From Microcoleus sp. GA_180221_E-2-1-MAG-45_12 (lineage in GTDB: Bacteria > Cyanobacteriota > Cyanobacteriia > Cyanobacteriales > JAAUUE01), in NCBI GenBank assembly GCA_020692245.1, contig JAIMKT010000017.1, positions 13,681 to 65,175 on the forward strand: 51,495 nucleotides of DNA, given 5' to 3'. The position numbers and the translations under genes were made by a program. This document shows, in pieces, positions 25,986 through 34,427 of this stretch; within the stretch, counting starts at the first letter, position 1; the number at the start of each line of letters is the position of its first letter. Below the pieces are notes generated by a model, which did not search any database, was not told the origin of the DNA, and was given only the letters and a program-made list of their open reading frames with translations.

Positions 25986-26163
25986 CTAGACAAAATTCAA
26001 GTGTAGCGGTAATAGTCCTATTTTAAAATTCTTCTGCAGTATGAGAATGCCCCACTGACTGAGCAGCAAGACGGAAGGCGTGGGTGGCTTGAGCCTAGCT
26101 CCAATTTCAAACAGAGGCGTTGCTGGCGGATTGTCAATCCTCTTAATTGATGACACACCCTAA
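25986..26163 (-). other. Possible decayed coding stretch or IS-end relic
   Basis: On the minus strand a frame without start codon stays open for about 55 codons from 26158 to a TAG at 25986-25988, including NPPATPLFEIGARLKP. The DNA in the middle is GC-rich and can fold. Text of this kind occurs at the ends of TnpB-type transposase genes in cyanobacteria, but I cannot confirm it by reading. It fills most of the 286-bp spacer between mrp and the protease-WD40 gene. Confidence 0.25.
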
Positions 26164-26200
26164 CAGATACTAATCTGTCTCCAGTAATTCCTCACTCTCT

Positions 26201-28378
26201 CTACTGTACTTGCCAAATAATCAGGGTTCGATCGTCACTCCCAGAAATTAAGTATTTGCCATCTGGTGTATAGACTAAAGCATTTACTTGGTCTCGATGA
26301 CCTGATAAATTCCCCAAAGACTGACCAGTTGTTGCTTCTTGTAAAAATATTCTGTTATCTCCAAGACCAAGAAGATTTGGGTTACTGAAGGCTAAATGAT
26401 TATTGCTGGCAACAGCAAGGCTTCTAATAACGTCATTGGATCGAGCAACTTCACTACATTCCTTAGTCCGCCAATTACAAGATTTAATAACATCATCTAA
26501 ACCAGCACTAATAATTTGATTACCATCAGCGCTAAAAGCTAAGTTGGGAATTGCTCTCTGGTGTGCTTGGTAAACATCCACCGGAGTAAGATCAGATGTA
26601 CTCCAGAGTTTCACCGTTCCATCTCCTCCACCACTAGCTAGTAAACGACCATCAGAACTCAGAGCTAGAGAGCTAATCCCTCGATCATTAGCGTTGGTAT
26701 TTGCAGCTAGAGTTTCACCACTCCTATTATTTACTAACCGGAGAGTCCCAGTACCACTACCAACAAAAAGAAAATTACCATTGTCACTAAAAACAACTGA
26801 AGGATTGCTTCCAGCAATGATTATATATCTTGATACACTTACATTGTTGATAGCAAATACCTTCACTTCCCCATCAACAGAAGCAACAGCAATTTCCTGA
26901 CCATCAGGGCTAAGGGCGATAGAGCTAATACTTCGATTAGTTGGACCCGAGCTAAAAGTTCCGACCTTACGTCTGTCCTGTAAGCTATAAACTGATGCAG
27001 TTCCATTCCGCATACCTACAGCGACAAATTGATTATCCTTACTAACAGCTATAGATGTGGCTCCGGACTCTAGATTAATAATGAGTTCTGTTAACCTATA
27101 TCTTCCAAGAGCAGAGGCAGGTACAGGCAAGTCACCACCTATTTCTGATAAGCAGTCTCTAATGACGATTTGCTGTAATCTGGGGACTATAATTGCGAGA
27201 AAAGGATCTTGTATTTGACCAGAAAGTCCGCTTGCAAGATCAAAAAAACGTCTTGCATCATTTCTTTCTCCAGTTTTTAGCCTTACACAACTCTGAGCAT
27301 AGTTTACAAAGGCATTATTTGATAATAAGTTAATTGCTTGTGACGAATTACGGTTAGCATCAACTAAAGATGTTTGATTTTGTGCTTGACTCAAACCTAA
27401 TATTGCTAGGGCATAGCCTCCTAAATTTCTACTGTCAAGCCTAGAGACATCATTGGCATTACTTATTGCATTGCTGTAATTACCTTCTATATAGTTAATA
27501 GCTCCTAGCAGTAAAGCAGCATTCGCATTACTTCCGCTAACTCTTCTTGCTTCTTCCCTAGCCCTAGATAGATTTCCTAATCCAAAATAAGCATAAGATA
27601 AGATTGCAGTACTTTCAGGAGTATCTATACCTAATCTTCTCCCTTGTTCGATACTTGATATCACCTGAGGAAAATTATCTGTTGTCAAATTATTTCTAGC
27701 TAATCCAGTAAAAGCAGATGGAGCTGATTCTTTGTACCTCTCAATAGGAATAGCTTCTCCAAATACGTTCTGAACGGTCTGTCCTATATGAATTCCTATA
27801 ACTTCACCTCCTGCTGTTAAGACTGGAGAACCACTCATACCTCCTACAGTAGGAGCAGTATGAAAAATCACTGGGCTACCTCCTGAAGTCGAGGGTTGTC
27901 GAGAACTAATATTGCCACCTAGAATCTGTGGGTCTCTAGAAACTCTGGAGCTAGAGCCTGTAGCAGGAAAACCTAACACAAATATGCTTGTAGCTGGTTG
28001 GATATCATTAGTATTATTTGCTATTTTCACTACAGGGTATTGCCTATTACTTATAAATTGTAGTAGTGCTAGGTCTACTCCGGGTAAAGGTACTGGTTCT
28101 GCTTCTATTATTTCTCCTGTATCAGTCCTAACTCGTAGTCGACTATTTGGAGGTTGCCTATCTCGAACAACATGACCAGCTGTGAGTACATAATAAGTAG
28201 CATTATCTTTACTGACAATAAAACCAGTTCCTTGACTAGCCCCTGCTTCATTTTGAATTACAACTACAGATTGCCTAGCTTGTTGATAAAGATTGGGAGC
28301 TTGAGCGATACTAATTTGGGCTACAAAAACCACGGCAGCAGCACCAATAAATGTAGCTAAATAGTAGTTAGGTTTCAT
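26201..28378 (-). CDS. Secreted trypsin-like serine protease with TPR-like middle and WD40 repeats
   Basis: 725 aa. A signal peptide (hydrophobic residues 8-25, ending SIAQA) leads into an S1-type protease with the full triad: H69 (LTAGHV), D102 (GVDLALL) and S182 (GGMSGSP). Residues about 230-400 are helical pairs of TPR or Sel1-like type. From about 435 to the end there are WD40 blades (SSIALSPDGQEIAVAS; LASGGGDGTVKLWS; YLISGSDDRTLIIWQ). The likely location is the periplasm. Proteases of this kind could sense a partner through the propeller and cut it. It is divergent from a COP23-domain gene. No intact HIP1 octamer was noticed, and the base composition is AT-rich compared with the flanks. 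Confidence 0.85.
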   Translation of the reverse strand: MKPNYYLATFIGAAAVVFVAQISIAQAPNLYQQARQSVVVIQNEAGASQGTGFIVSKDNATYYVLTAGHVVRDRQPPNSRLRVRTDTGEIIEAEPVPLPGVDLALLQFISNRQYPVVKIANNTNDIQPATSIFVLGFPATGSSSRVSRDPQILGGNISSRQPSTSGGSPVIFHTAPTVGGMSGSPVLTAGGEVIGIHIGQTVQNVFGEAIPIERYKESAPSAFTGLARNNLTTDNFPQVISSIEQGRRLGIDTPESTAILSYAYFGLGNLSRAREEARRVSGSNANAALLLGAINYIEGNYSNAISNANDVSRLDSRNLGGYALAILGLSQAQNQTSLVDANRNSSQAINLLSNNAFVNYAQSCVRLKTGERNDARRFFDLASGLSGQIQDPFLAIIVPRLQQIVIRDCLSEIGGDLPVPASALGRYRLTELIINLESGATSIAVSKDNQFVAVGMRNGTASVYSLQDRRKVGTFSSGPTNRSISSIALSPDGQEIAVASVDGEVKVFAINNVSVSRYIIIAGSNPSVVFSDNGNFLFVGSGTGTLRLVNNRSGETLAANTNANDRGISSLALSSDGRLLASGGGDGTVKLWSTSDLTPVDVYQAHQRAIPNLAFSADGNQIISAGLDDVIKSCNWRTKECSEVARSNDVIRSLAVASNNHLAFSNPNLLGLGDNRIFLQEATTGQSLGNLSGHRDQVNALVYTPDGKYLISGSDDRTLIIWQVQ

Positions 28379-28680
28379 AAGCCGATAAAGTTAATTATTC
28401 CCGTTGATTGCCAAGCAAAGTTATTCATTAAATAGCAATAGTATTGTCAATATTTATATATTCAACTTAGATTCTCAAGCTATACTTGAATTAATTAGGA
28501 ATATTTAATGAATTTATGTAGTTTGTCTTGCACATTTTATGTCAGATCGAATAATATAATATTACACGATGAATTGCTACAGAAATTGTTCCAGATATTC
28601 CAGAGTTTACAGCAGACGTAAGAAAATTATAATAACACAATAAGAATAAGATGATTTTGTCCTAGATTAGGTGTAACACA
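28379..28680. promoter_or_regulatory. AT-rich divergent intergenic region (302 bp)
   Basis: This stretch separates the divergent protease-WD40 and COP23 genes and must hold both promoters. It is very AT-rich. A frame from 28513 could encode 37 residues, but nothing supports it as a gene. I see no repeats or clear operators. Confidence 0.45.
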
Positions 28681-29181
28681 ATGAAAGCCAAACTATTGAA
28701 GTATTCTCTGCTAACTTTATCACTGTCCCTAGGTTTTCTCTTAACAAATAGCCAAGGTGCTAATAGTCAATCTATACAATCTATAAATTACTCCTGTGGT
28801 TCCTATCAACAAGGTTATGCAACCCTTGGCAGAGGTTCTTTGGGAGTCAGCCCGATCATATTTTGGAACAATAGACAGCCAGTATGTAATACAGTCTCAG
28901 CCAGATTTCAAATAGCTAGAGACAACGGTAATCTAAGATTTGTGATGAGAGAAAACAATCTAATTTGTGGTACTAATAGGCATGGTGGTGAATGCTTAAA
29001 TCTACTTTTCGCTACTGACACCCTAGGTAATGCCCAAGTTCTATGGGAAAGGTTAAGAAATAACAATGCTATTGAAGGAAGGTTCATTACTGAAAGTAGT
29101 AGTCGAGATTACTTTAACCTAGAACTTTACCTAGAAACTGTACCTCCCTCTGAACAAATTCCTCTTTTGATTTTTGATTGA
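28681..29181 (+). CDS. COP23-domain secreted protein
   Basis: 166 aa. A signal peptide (MKAKLLKYSLLTLSLSLGFL, then NSQGANS) precedes one COP23 domain. The domain is recognised by INYSCGSYQQGYATL, SPIIFWNN, CNTVSARFQIA, NLICGTN and GGECLNLLFATD, with four cysteines in the usual spacing. The family is named after a circadian-oscillating membrane protein of unicellular cyanobacteria; its function is not established. Here it sits beside a secreted protease and converges with a CHAT protease gene (17 bp between stops), suggesting it may be the substrate or inhibitor of one of them. That last point is inference. Confidence 0.75.
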   Translation: MKAKLLKYSLLTLSLSLGFLLTNSQGANSQSIQSINYSCGSYQQGYATLGRGSLGVSPIIFWNNRQPVCNTVSARFQIARDNGNLRFVMRENNLICGTNRHGGECLNLLFATDTLGNAQVLWERLRNNNAIEGRFITESSSRDYFNLELYLETVPPSEQIPLLIFD

Positions 29182-29198
29182 GGAAACCACCGTTTCAT

Positions 29199-30875
29199 CT
29201 AATTAGATAATTTCAGAGAATTGATTATCTCCCTAGCAGTAACTTCATGTTTATAAAATAAATCCTCTGGGGCTGAATAAATAACTGAATAGGCTTTGTT
29301 ATTTTTCAAGGCAGTAATGATAACTTTCTTGTAGATATTACCGTCCTGAGTTGTGGTAAAAACTATTTTATAACCCGGACGAAAAGCCAGAGTAGCTGGT
29401 GCTTCTTTAACCCTACTAAAATTCTCCATATATTTTTCTAAGTTACCAGTAAGATGATTCCGCCAACCTTCTAAACTTAAAGGTTTCGTAGTTAAATCTT
29501 GGATATTCAAGCTTAATCTAACCTCTTTATTCTCTACTAAAAATATATTAACCATATCTCCAGTAATCCCATCTAACTCTTCTTGTGCTTGCCAAGTCTG
29601 AGGATAAGTTAACTGAAAATATGGATCTTGGTAAGTTTTATTGAATGAAGTGCTGGCAAGCCCTAGAACATTATTTTTTAATTCCCTAATTTGAGAAACA
29701 AAAGCAACTGCTGGGATGTTATGTAAACCTAATAGTAGTAAGACAATTGAAGCAGCTAGTTTTGCTTGCAAAGGGTATTGTTGGGAGAGGATGGGTTGGG
29801 GAGAAGACCATTCCATTAGGGGTTGGGTGGGGTTGTAGTAGAGGACGGGGAGCCAACTAGCGTAGGGATATTCATATTCTTTGTCTTTCAGCTTGTTGCG
29901 AGTTTGTCGCAGAGCTTGGACTAAGGGAACTCCTTGAGAAAATTCTGTCAGAAAATCCTTGAGGAAGCGCTGGGCAATATCATCTGGCACGGCTTCTTTC
30001 ATCACGATCGCCTGAGGAATATGCAAATCTGCCAACTCTTCCCCCAACTCCAACCCATCACAGGAATTAAAAATTGCCAACTGTAAACCTTCTTGAATCC
30101 GCTTCTGGAGACCCGATCGCATCTCCTCAACCCCTAAAGTTTCCTTCCCGTTAATACAAATTCTGCCCCGATCTTGATCCTTCTTGCCATGCCCTGCAAA
30201 AAATAAAATATCTGTATTATCTGAATTCCATAAAACTTCCGTCACTTTATCCTTAGAAGGCTCTCCCAAAACTTCTAGATGATGTACACCCGGAAGGCTT
30301 TTGATAATTGTCGTATCTTCCCCAGTATTAATGCCTATGCTGTCCCCAATGATAGCGATGATATTGAGCTTCGATCGAGCAGCCCTACCCTTATCACTAA
30401 AATTATCCAGCCTACTAAAATTAGGTCTTAAGAGAGCATAGTCAGACTTGGGAAAATGCTCGAAAAAACTCCAAAGATGCCAAGGTGCATATTTCAAATC
30501 AGGATCATTGATATCAATTCCCACTAATATAACTTGACCGCGATTTAATCCTGCCATTAACTTATCTTTCGTAGGCAGAAATTCTGGAGAACTGAGCCAA
30601 TTATTCAAATTTTTCTTGAGCTTATCGGTTAGCTGAGGATGATTAATATCAGAAGAATTATGAACAATATTAGGGTTCTTTTCGAGCCGGAAACTCCGCA
30701 CATCGGCATGATAAGCAGCACGCCAATCTTTAATACTAGCGACTAGCTCTGGACAAGCAGGTAGGGAACCTTCACCACCTTCAATAACTTTGTGGGAGGA
30801 ATCTAGAATTTTGTAGCTGACAACAAAAAACTGATCCGGTTTACCTTGAAATTTAATTTCTACAAACTTGTCCAT
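29199..30875 (-). CDS. CHAT-domain protease with membrane anchor and PsbP-like tail
   Basis: 558 aa. Residues about 165-350 form a CHAT (caspase-HetF-associated) protease with both catalytic residues: H229 in FFAGHG and C272 in FNSCDG. The N-terminal 160 residues are the associated beta-alpha region found in cyanobacterial CHAT proteins. One membrane helix follows (about 373-394). The last 145 residues look like a PsbP/Mog1-type domain (DPYFQLTYPQTWQAQ, then RPGYKIVFTTTQ and AYSVIYSAPEDLF). With the CHAT part in the cytoplasm, the tail would be periplasmic or lumenal. It starts five bases after the sigma-like/DUF1822 gene, so the two are one operon. Confidence 0.85.
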   Translation of the reverse strand: MDKFVEIKFQGKPDQFFVVSYKILDSSHKVIEGGEGSLPACPELVASIKDWRAAYHADVRSFRLEKNPNIVHNSSDINHPQLTDKLKKNLNNWLSSPEFLPTKDKLMAGLNRGQVILVGIDINDPDLKYAPWHLWSFFEHFPKSDYALLRPNFSRLDNFSDKGRAARSKLNIIAIIGDSIGINTGEDTTIIKSLPGVHHLEVLGEPSKDKVTEVLWNSDNTDILFFAGHGKKDQDRGRICINGKETLGVEEMRSGLQKRIQEGLQLAIFNSCDGLELGEELADLHIPQAIVMKEAVPDDIAQRFLKDFLTEFSQGVPLVQALRQTRNKLKDKEYEYPYASWLPVLYYNPTQPLMEWSSPQPILSQQYPLQAKLAASIVLLLLGLHNIPAVAFVSQIRELKNNVLGLASTSFNKTYQDPYFQLTYPQTWQAQEELDGITGDMVNIFLVENKEVRLSLNIQDLTTKPLSLEGWRNHLTGNLEKYMENFSRVKEAPATLAFRPGYKIVFTTTQDGNIYKKVIITALKNNKAYSVIYSAPEDLFYKHEVTAREIINSLKLSN

Positions 30876-30880
30876 AACTG

Positions 30881-32797
30881 TTAAATTACAAATTTTTCAG
30901 TAATACTTCCTTGACCTAGTTGAATTTTTACTTGAAATTCTTCTTGAAATTCACCTCTAAATTCAACTTGAATCCAGTTATCACATTCTCTTGATGTAGC
31001 TTTTTCAAAAATGTTCCCTCTATTTTCTAATACTAATAGTTCTAGATTCTTTGGAAGATACTTTTGACCATTACTAGGATAAATCCTGACTTGAACGGAG
31101 TACTTATGTTTTTCCTCCTCTTCAAAACCTATTCGTAGCTCAAAAGAATAGTTATTGATTTGCAGGCTTAGATTAATTTTTCTAGACCAATGAAACCTAT
31201 ATTTAATCCCTCTGATTTTCTTCCACTCAGAAAAAGCAATTGAGATATCTTCCTCTGGAACCCATAGATTTGAAAATATTTGCTGGCTCAAGTTATTACG
31301 AGCTACTAGGGAAGCGTAGGGAGCATTAGCGAAAAATACATAAATTGTTTGCTCTAAATAGCTTTTGATTTTTTCTAGAAAATCTGCACTTAAATTGTAT
31401 TGATCGCTTAACCAATTAGATAAATAGATAACTCCCTCTCTAGTTAAGGCATTAACTATACTTAGTAACTCTTCCTCACTAATTTTCAACCTTAAAGCAA
31501 CTTCTCTCAGATTTTGAGTTAGCTTGTTTTTAGTATTACTAATCTGTTGAGTTAATTCCGATCGGGTTAACCCATAATCAAGGAGCCGCTCCGCCTCTTC
31601 TTGAGATAAGGTACTGAAATAGGCTGATAAAAAAGTTATGCTTAAGGAATTTGGGTACGATCGAATCCACTCTCCCAACTCCTCATGAATAAATTTGTGG
31701 CGATAGTACCAGATCATGAGAGACTTCATAAATTTCTTATTTGAAATATTTAAATCTAACTCAAAATCATCTGGAAAGCGATCGAGTAAATCTTGTTTTA
31801 ATTGCTTTTGTAAATCATCCCTAATTTTGTCTAGCTTCCGACTGATTGTAAACTGAGAGATTGGAATAGGAAAAACTGTCCCAATTAATTCTTGGTTAAT
31901 CCCCAAAAATCCATAACTTAGAATCAACAATATACTAGATTCAAGACTAGTAATTAATTCTGCTAAAACTTCTAAAAATACTCCTGAATATTCTGGAGAT
32001 TCTAAAATTTCATCAGGGTCAGGATAGGGTATCCGGTCTATAGGATCAGGCATTCCGGGCGGTGGTGGAGAAATTACCACAATTTGGTTAGAAAACTTTA
32101 GAGCTTTAATACAGCCTTGTAGAATATTTCTAACTTGATGAGAGCTAAAAGCATCTCCATACAAATCTTGGCAGTATTGACCTATCTTTTCTAACTGAGC
32201 TTGAGTAGGTTCTTGAATTACTTTCCCGCTTCTGGGCAACTCAGCACCAATCTTTCTAACTTCAATGGCAACTATCAAATGTTGTGCTAATTGAGTATCT
32301 CGAAAACCATAGGCTTTGAGGTTTTCTTCTAGACGCTTATTGGATACCGATAGTAACAATCCATAATCAGAAGGGTGGTTAACAAATCTCTCCTGAAGGC
32401 TAAATCCCAATTTTTTGTAAGCATAGATAAGGGGTTTCCCTAAACTAGGATCATAGGTTCGCCAAAAATCAACTATGTAGAAAATAATCAATCTCGCCTC
32501 TTGAAAGAAGTGATCAACTCTGTCTCTAAATAAAGTGTTTTCCAGCTTGTCCTGAACACGCTTGGCACACATAGTACAGATTTCTTCTAGGTAAGAGAGT
32601 AGATGTTTTTGAGCTAGAGGACAATTTTGTTCCCTGACTTGTCTCAAGAAGTAGTTAAACCAAAATATTTCATCTCGATCGGGGTACAAACCAGTAAGGT
32701 ATTGGAAATTAGCCTTGAGCTTTGGATCAATTTGCCACTGACCAAAATTAAGACCTGTAGTAAATTTTTCTTCTAAAGTAACTCTCTTCTTGAACAT
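30881..32797 (-). CDS. Degenerate sigma-70-like protein fused to a DUF1822 C-terminal domain
   Basis: 638 aa. Residues about 35-190 are helical and resemble sigma-factor-like proteins of filamentous cyanobacteria (RDEIFWFNYFLRQV; HFFQEARLIIFYIVDFWRTY). Around 290-340 lies a candidate region-4-type helix-turn-helix: LILSYGFLGINQELIG, then PISQFTISRKLDKIRDDL. From about 520 to the end it matches the C-terminal half of DUF1822: VRIYPSNGQKYLPKNLELLV, DNWIQVEFRGE and a final SITEKFVI. DUF1822 proteins are usually encoded by a separate gene near CHAT proteins; here it is fused. First gene of the operon with the CHAT protease. A role as regulator or adaptor is inferred. Confidence 0.62.
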   Translation of the reverse strand: MFKKRVTLEEKFTTGLNFGQWQIDPKLKANFQYLTGLYPDRDEIFWFNYFLRQVREQNCPLAQKHLLSYLEEICTMCAKRVQDKLENTLFRDRVDHFFQEARLIIFYIVDFWRTYDPSLGKPLIYAYKKLGFSLQERFVNHPSDYGLLLSVSNKRLEENLKAYGFRDTQLAQHLIVAIEVRKIGAELPRSGKVIQEPTQAQLEKIGQYCQDLYGDAFSSHQVRNILQGCIKALKFSNQIVVISPPPPGMPDPIDRIPYPDPDEILESPEYSGVFLEVLAELITSLESSILLILSYGFLGINQELIGTVFPIPISQFTISRKLDKIRDDLQKQLKQDLLDRFPDDFELDLNISNKKFMKSLMIWYYRHKFIHEELGEWIRSYPNSLSITFLSAYFSTLSQEEAERLLDYGLTRSELTQQISNTKNKLTQNLREVALRLKISEEELLSIVNALTREGVIYLSNWLSDQYNLSADFLEKIKSYLEQTIYVFFANAPYASLVARNNLSQQIFSNLWVPEEDISIAFSEWKKIRGIKYRFHWSRKINLSLQINNYSFELRIGFEEEEKHKYSVQVRIYPSNGQKYLPKNLELLVLENRGNIFEKATSRECDNWIQVEFRGEFQEEFQVKIQLGQGSITEKFVI

Positions 32798-33033
32798 AGT
32801 GGTAGTTTTCCTACTGATTGATGGGAAAGGTCATGGTAGCTCATAACATTAGTGCCAATTTTAGATAGATAAACCTGACTTTGAATAATCATCATGTTCC
32901 TTAGGGAAATTTATGCAGCAGATTTCGGAAAATAAAAAAATACCCGAAATTCTTGGTGAATCTTGGGGAGCTTATTTTTGATAAATTGTTTAGAAATTGT
33001 TTGAAAATTGCTGAAAAGTTAGAGCTAAATTAC

Positions 33034-33285
33034 TTAGCCGCCACTGACGGGGGGGATGAGGACGACTTCATCGCCGTTTTGGAGGATGGTATCGGCGGGG
33101 ACAAAATTGAGGTTGACGCCAAAGCGAGTGAGGTCACGCCATTGCTTTAACTGGGGATGGGTTTGAATTAAGCGATCGACCACTTCCCCCACCACACTCT
33201 GCTCCGGCAGTGACCACACCAACTCTGGCACACCCAAGACTTCCTGATAAACCGCAAACAACTTAACCGTCACCTCGATCGCCAT
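33034..33285 (-). CDS. moaD: MoaD/ThiS-family sulfur carrier protein
   Basis: 83 aa ubiquitin-fold protein. It begins AIEVTVKLFAVYQEVLGVPE and ends NGDEVVLIPPVSGG. The C-terminal Gly-Gly is adenylated and thiocarboxylated to donate sulfur for molybdopterin synthesis; the ELVWSLPE strand and VVLIPPVSGG end favour MoaD over ThiS. The ATG at 33285 has GGGAGGTG just ahead. The frame extends to a TTG at 33297, which lies inside that ribosome binding site. No other molybdenum cofactor genes are near. Confidence 0.87.
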   Translation of the reverse strand: MAIEVTVKLFAVYQEVLGVPELVWSLPEQSVVGEVVDRLIQTHPQLKQWRDLTRFGVNLNFVPADTILQNGDEVVLIPPVSGG

Positions 33286-33302
33286 CACACCTCCCAATAT
33301 TT

Positions 33303-33382
33303 TCTTATCTTCTTTTGCCTTCTATACCTCCCTGTACCTCCCCTTACCTCCTTTACCTTCCTATACTTCCTTTACCTCCTCA
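33303..33382. repeat. Heptamer repeat tract B (TACCTCC type)
   Basis: Repeated TACCTCC and TACCTTCC units fill the spacer between moaD and the MORN gene. They run up to the MORN stop codon, whose TGA is followed directly by GGAGGTA on the coding strand. They belong to the same family as the tracts near mrp, glmU and the P-type ATPase gene. Confidence 0.75.
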
Positions 33383-34126
33383 ACTAACTGGTCTCCCATT
33401 CCGAAACTGTCCACTAACAGTCCGTCCATTGCGATAAGTAATTGTGCCGACACCGTGGGGTCTGCTAGCTCGAAATTCTCCGGTGTAGCGATCGCCATTA
33501 GCAAAGGTACAATTGCCCCGACCACTGAGGTCACTGCCAAAAAATTCTCCTGTACAGCGATCGCCATTCACAAAGGTAAAAGTGCCATTACCCCGCACCT
33601 GCCCATTGGCAAAACTGCCAGTGTAGCGATCGCCATTGGCAAAAGTAAAAGTCCCCGCCCCATTTTGCAACCCATTGCGGACTTGTCCGGTGTAGCGATC
33701 GCCCGAATTATAGATAAATGTGCCAGAACCATTGGGGAATCCATTTTGGAACTGCCCTTCATAGCGGTCATCATTGGCAAAGACAAATAGCCCCCGCCCA
33801 CTGGGAACCCCGCCACTAAACTGTCCCTCGTAGCGATCGTTCGTGGGATACACCAGCACTCCCCGCCCACTAGGGATACCATTCACTAGCTGTCCACTGT
33901 AGTAGGTTCCTGTGGGAACTGTAGCCGCCGCTCCCGCTGCTCCGGGGAGAGTGTAGTAAGAACAAGTTCCCGTGAGGGTAGCTCGATTGCCACTAAAGTC
34001 GCCGATACAGGCAGAAACAGCCCCCTGCCCCAAGACGGGACTAGAAAAAACTAAAGGGAGACTAGCTGCCACTAAACAGGCTATACCTAAATTTCCGTAG
34101 TGGGTTGGGAGAGAAAATTTCCACAT
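33380..34126 (-). CDS. Secreted MORN-repeat protein
   Basis: 248 aa. A signal peptide (hydrophobic residues about 12-33, ending VLGQ) and a cysteine-containing linker precede about seven MORN repeats of 23 residues, each like GDRYTGQVRNGLQNGAGTFTF. MORN repeats form an elongated beta sheet that binds lipids or protein partners; here the location is likely periplasmic or outer membrane. In four consecutive repeats the GDR codons are written as the HIP1 octamer GCGATCGC spaced exactly 69 bp, and two more copies are decayed. The repeats thus arose by tandem duplication of a HIP1-bearing unit. Function unknown. Confidence 0.85.
   Translation of the reverse strand: MWKFSLPTHYGNLGIACLVAASLPLVFSSPVLGQGAVSACIGDFSGNRATLTGTCSYYTLPGAAGAAATVPTGTYYSGQLVNGIPSGRGVLVYPTNDRYEGQFSGGVPSGRGLFVFANDDRYEGQFQNGFPNGSGTFIYNSGDRYTGQVRNGLQNGAGTFTFANGDRYTGSFANGQVRGNGTFTFVNGDRCTGEFFGSDLSGRGNCTFANGDRYTGEFRASRPHGVGTITYRNGRTVSGQFRNGRPVS
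33488..33840 (-). repeat. 69-bp coding tandem repeat with HIP1 at fixed phase
   Basis: Intact GCGATCGC octamers start at 33488, 33557, 33626 and 33695. Decayed versions start at 33764 (GCGGTCAT) and 33833 (GCGATCGT). The period is exactly 69 bp, one MORN repeat. Confidence 0.92.
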
Positions 34127-34130
34127 AATT

Positions 34131-34180
34131 CAGTAAACAGTGAACAGTTATCAGTTATCAGTGAACAAGTTATCAGTTAG
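34131..34180. repeat. Heptamer repeat tract C (upstream of the MORN gene)
   Basis: CAGTAAA, CAGTGAA and CAGTTAT heptamers in tandem begin five bases upstream of the MORN gene start, so they occupy its 5' leader. Same family as the tract at 24730. Confidence 0.75.
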
Positions 34181-34339
34181 TTTAATGATAAATAGTTTCT
34201 TTTCTACAATAAGGATCAACGCCTCTTGGATTTCCTTAAACTATAGCAATAATTGGCGATATCTTTCTATATTTGCCTAGGTTCTAGTTCAAACTTTAGA
34301 CCTCGACTCCGCTCAGTGCAAGTAACTGCCCCACAATAA

Positions 34340-34427
34340 CTCTACCTCCCTATACCTCCCCTTACCTCCCTGTACCTCCTATTCCCTGATAACTGCTCAC
34401 TGTTCACTGTTCACTGATCTCAACCGC
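34340..34427. repeat. Heptamer repeat tract D (glmU 3' end)
   Basis: TACCTCC-type units followed by GATAACTGCTCACTGTTCAC-type units. The second block overlaps the end of glmU and encodes its last residues and stop. The preceding text CTCAGTGCAAGTAACTG resembles CTCAGTACAAGTAGCTG in tract E, so the copies share more than the heptamers. Confidence 0.8.

Noticed and set aside
28513-28626. 37-codon plus-strand frame in the protease/COP23 spacer
   Set aside because: Too short, no good ribosome binding site and no family features.
29199-32797. Type III-E CRISPR (Craspase) locus
   Set aside because: CHAT and a sigma-like protein are present, but no gRAMP/Cas7-11 protein and no CRISPR array.
33303-33382. 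CRISPR or intergenic RNA gene
   Set aside because: The units are back-to-back heptamers without spacers, and the same tract types recur at other gene borders.
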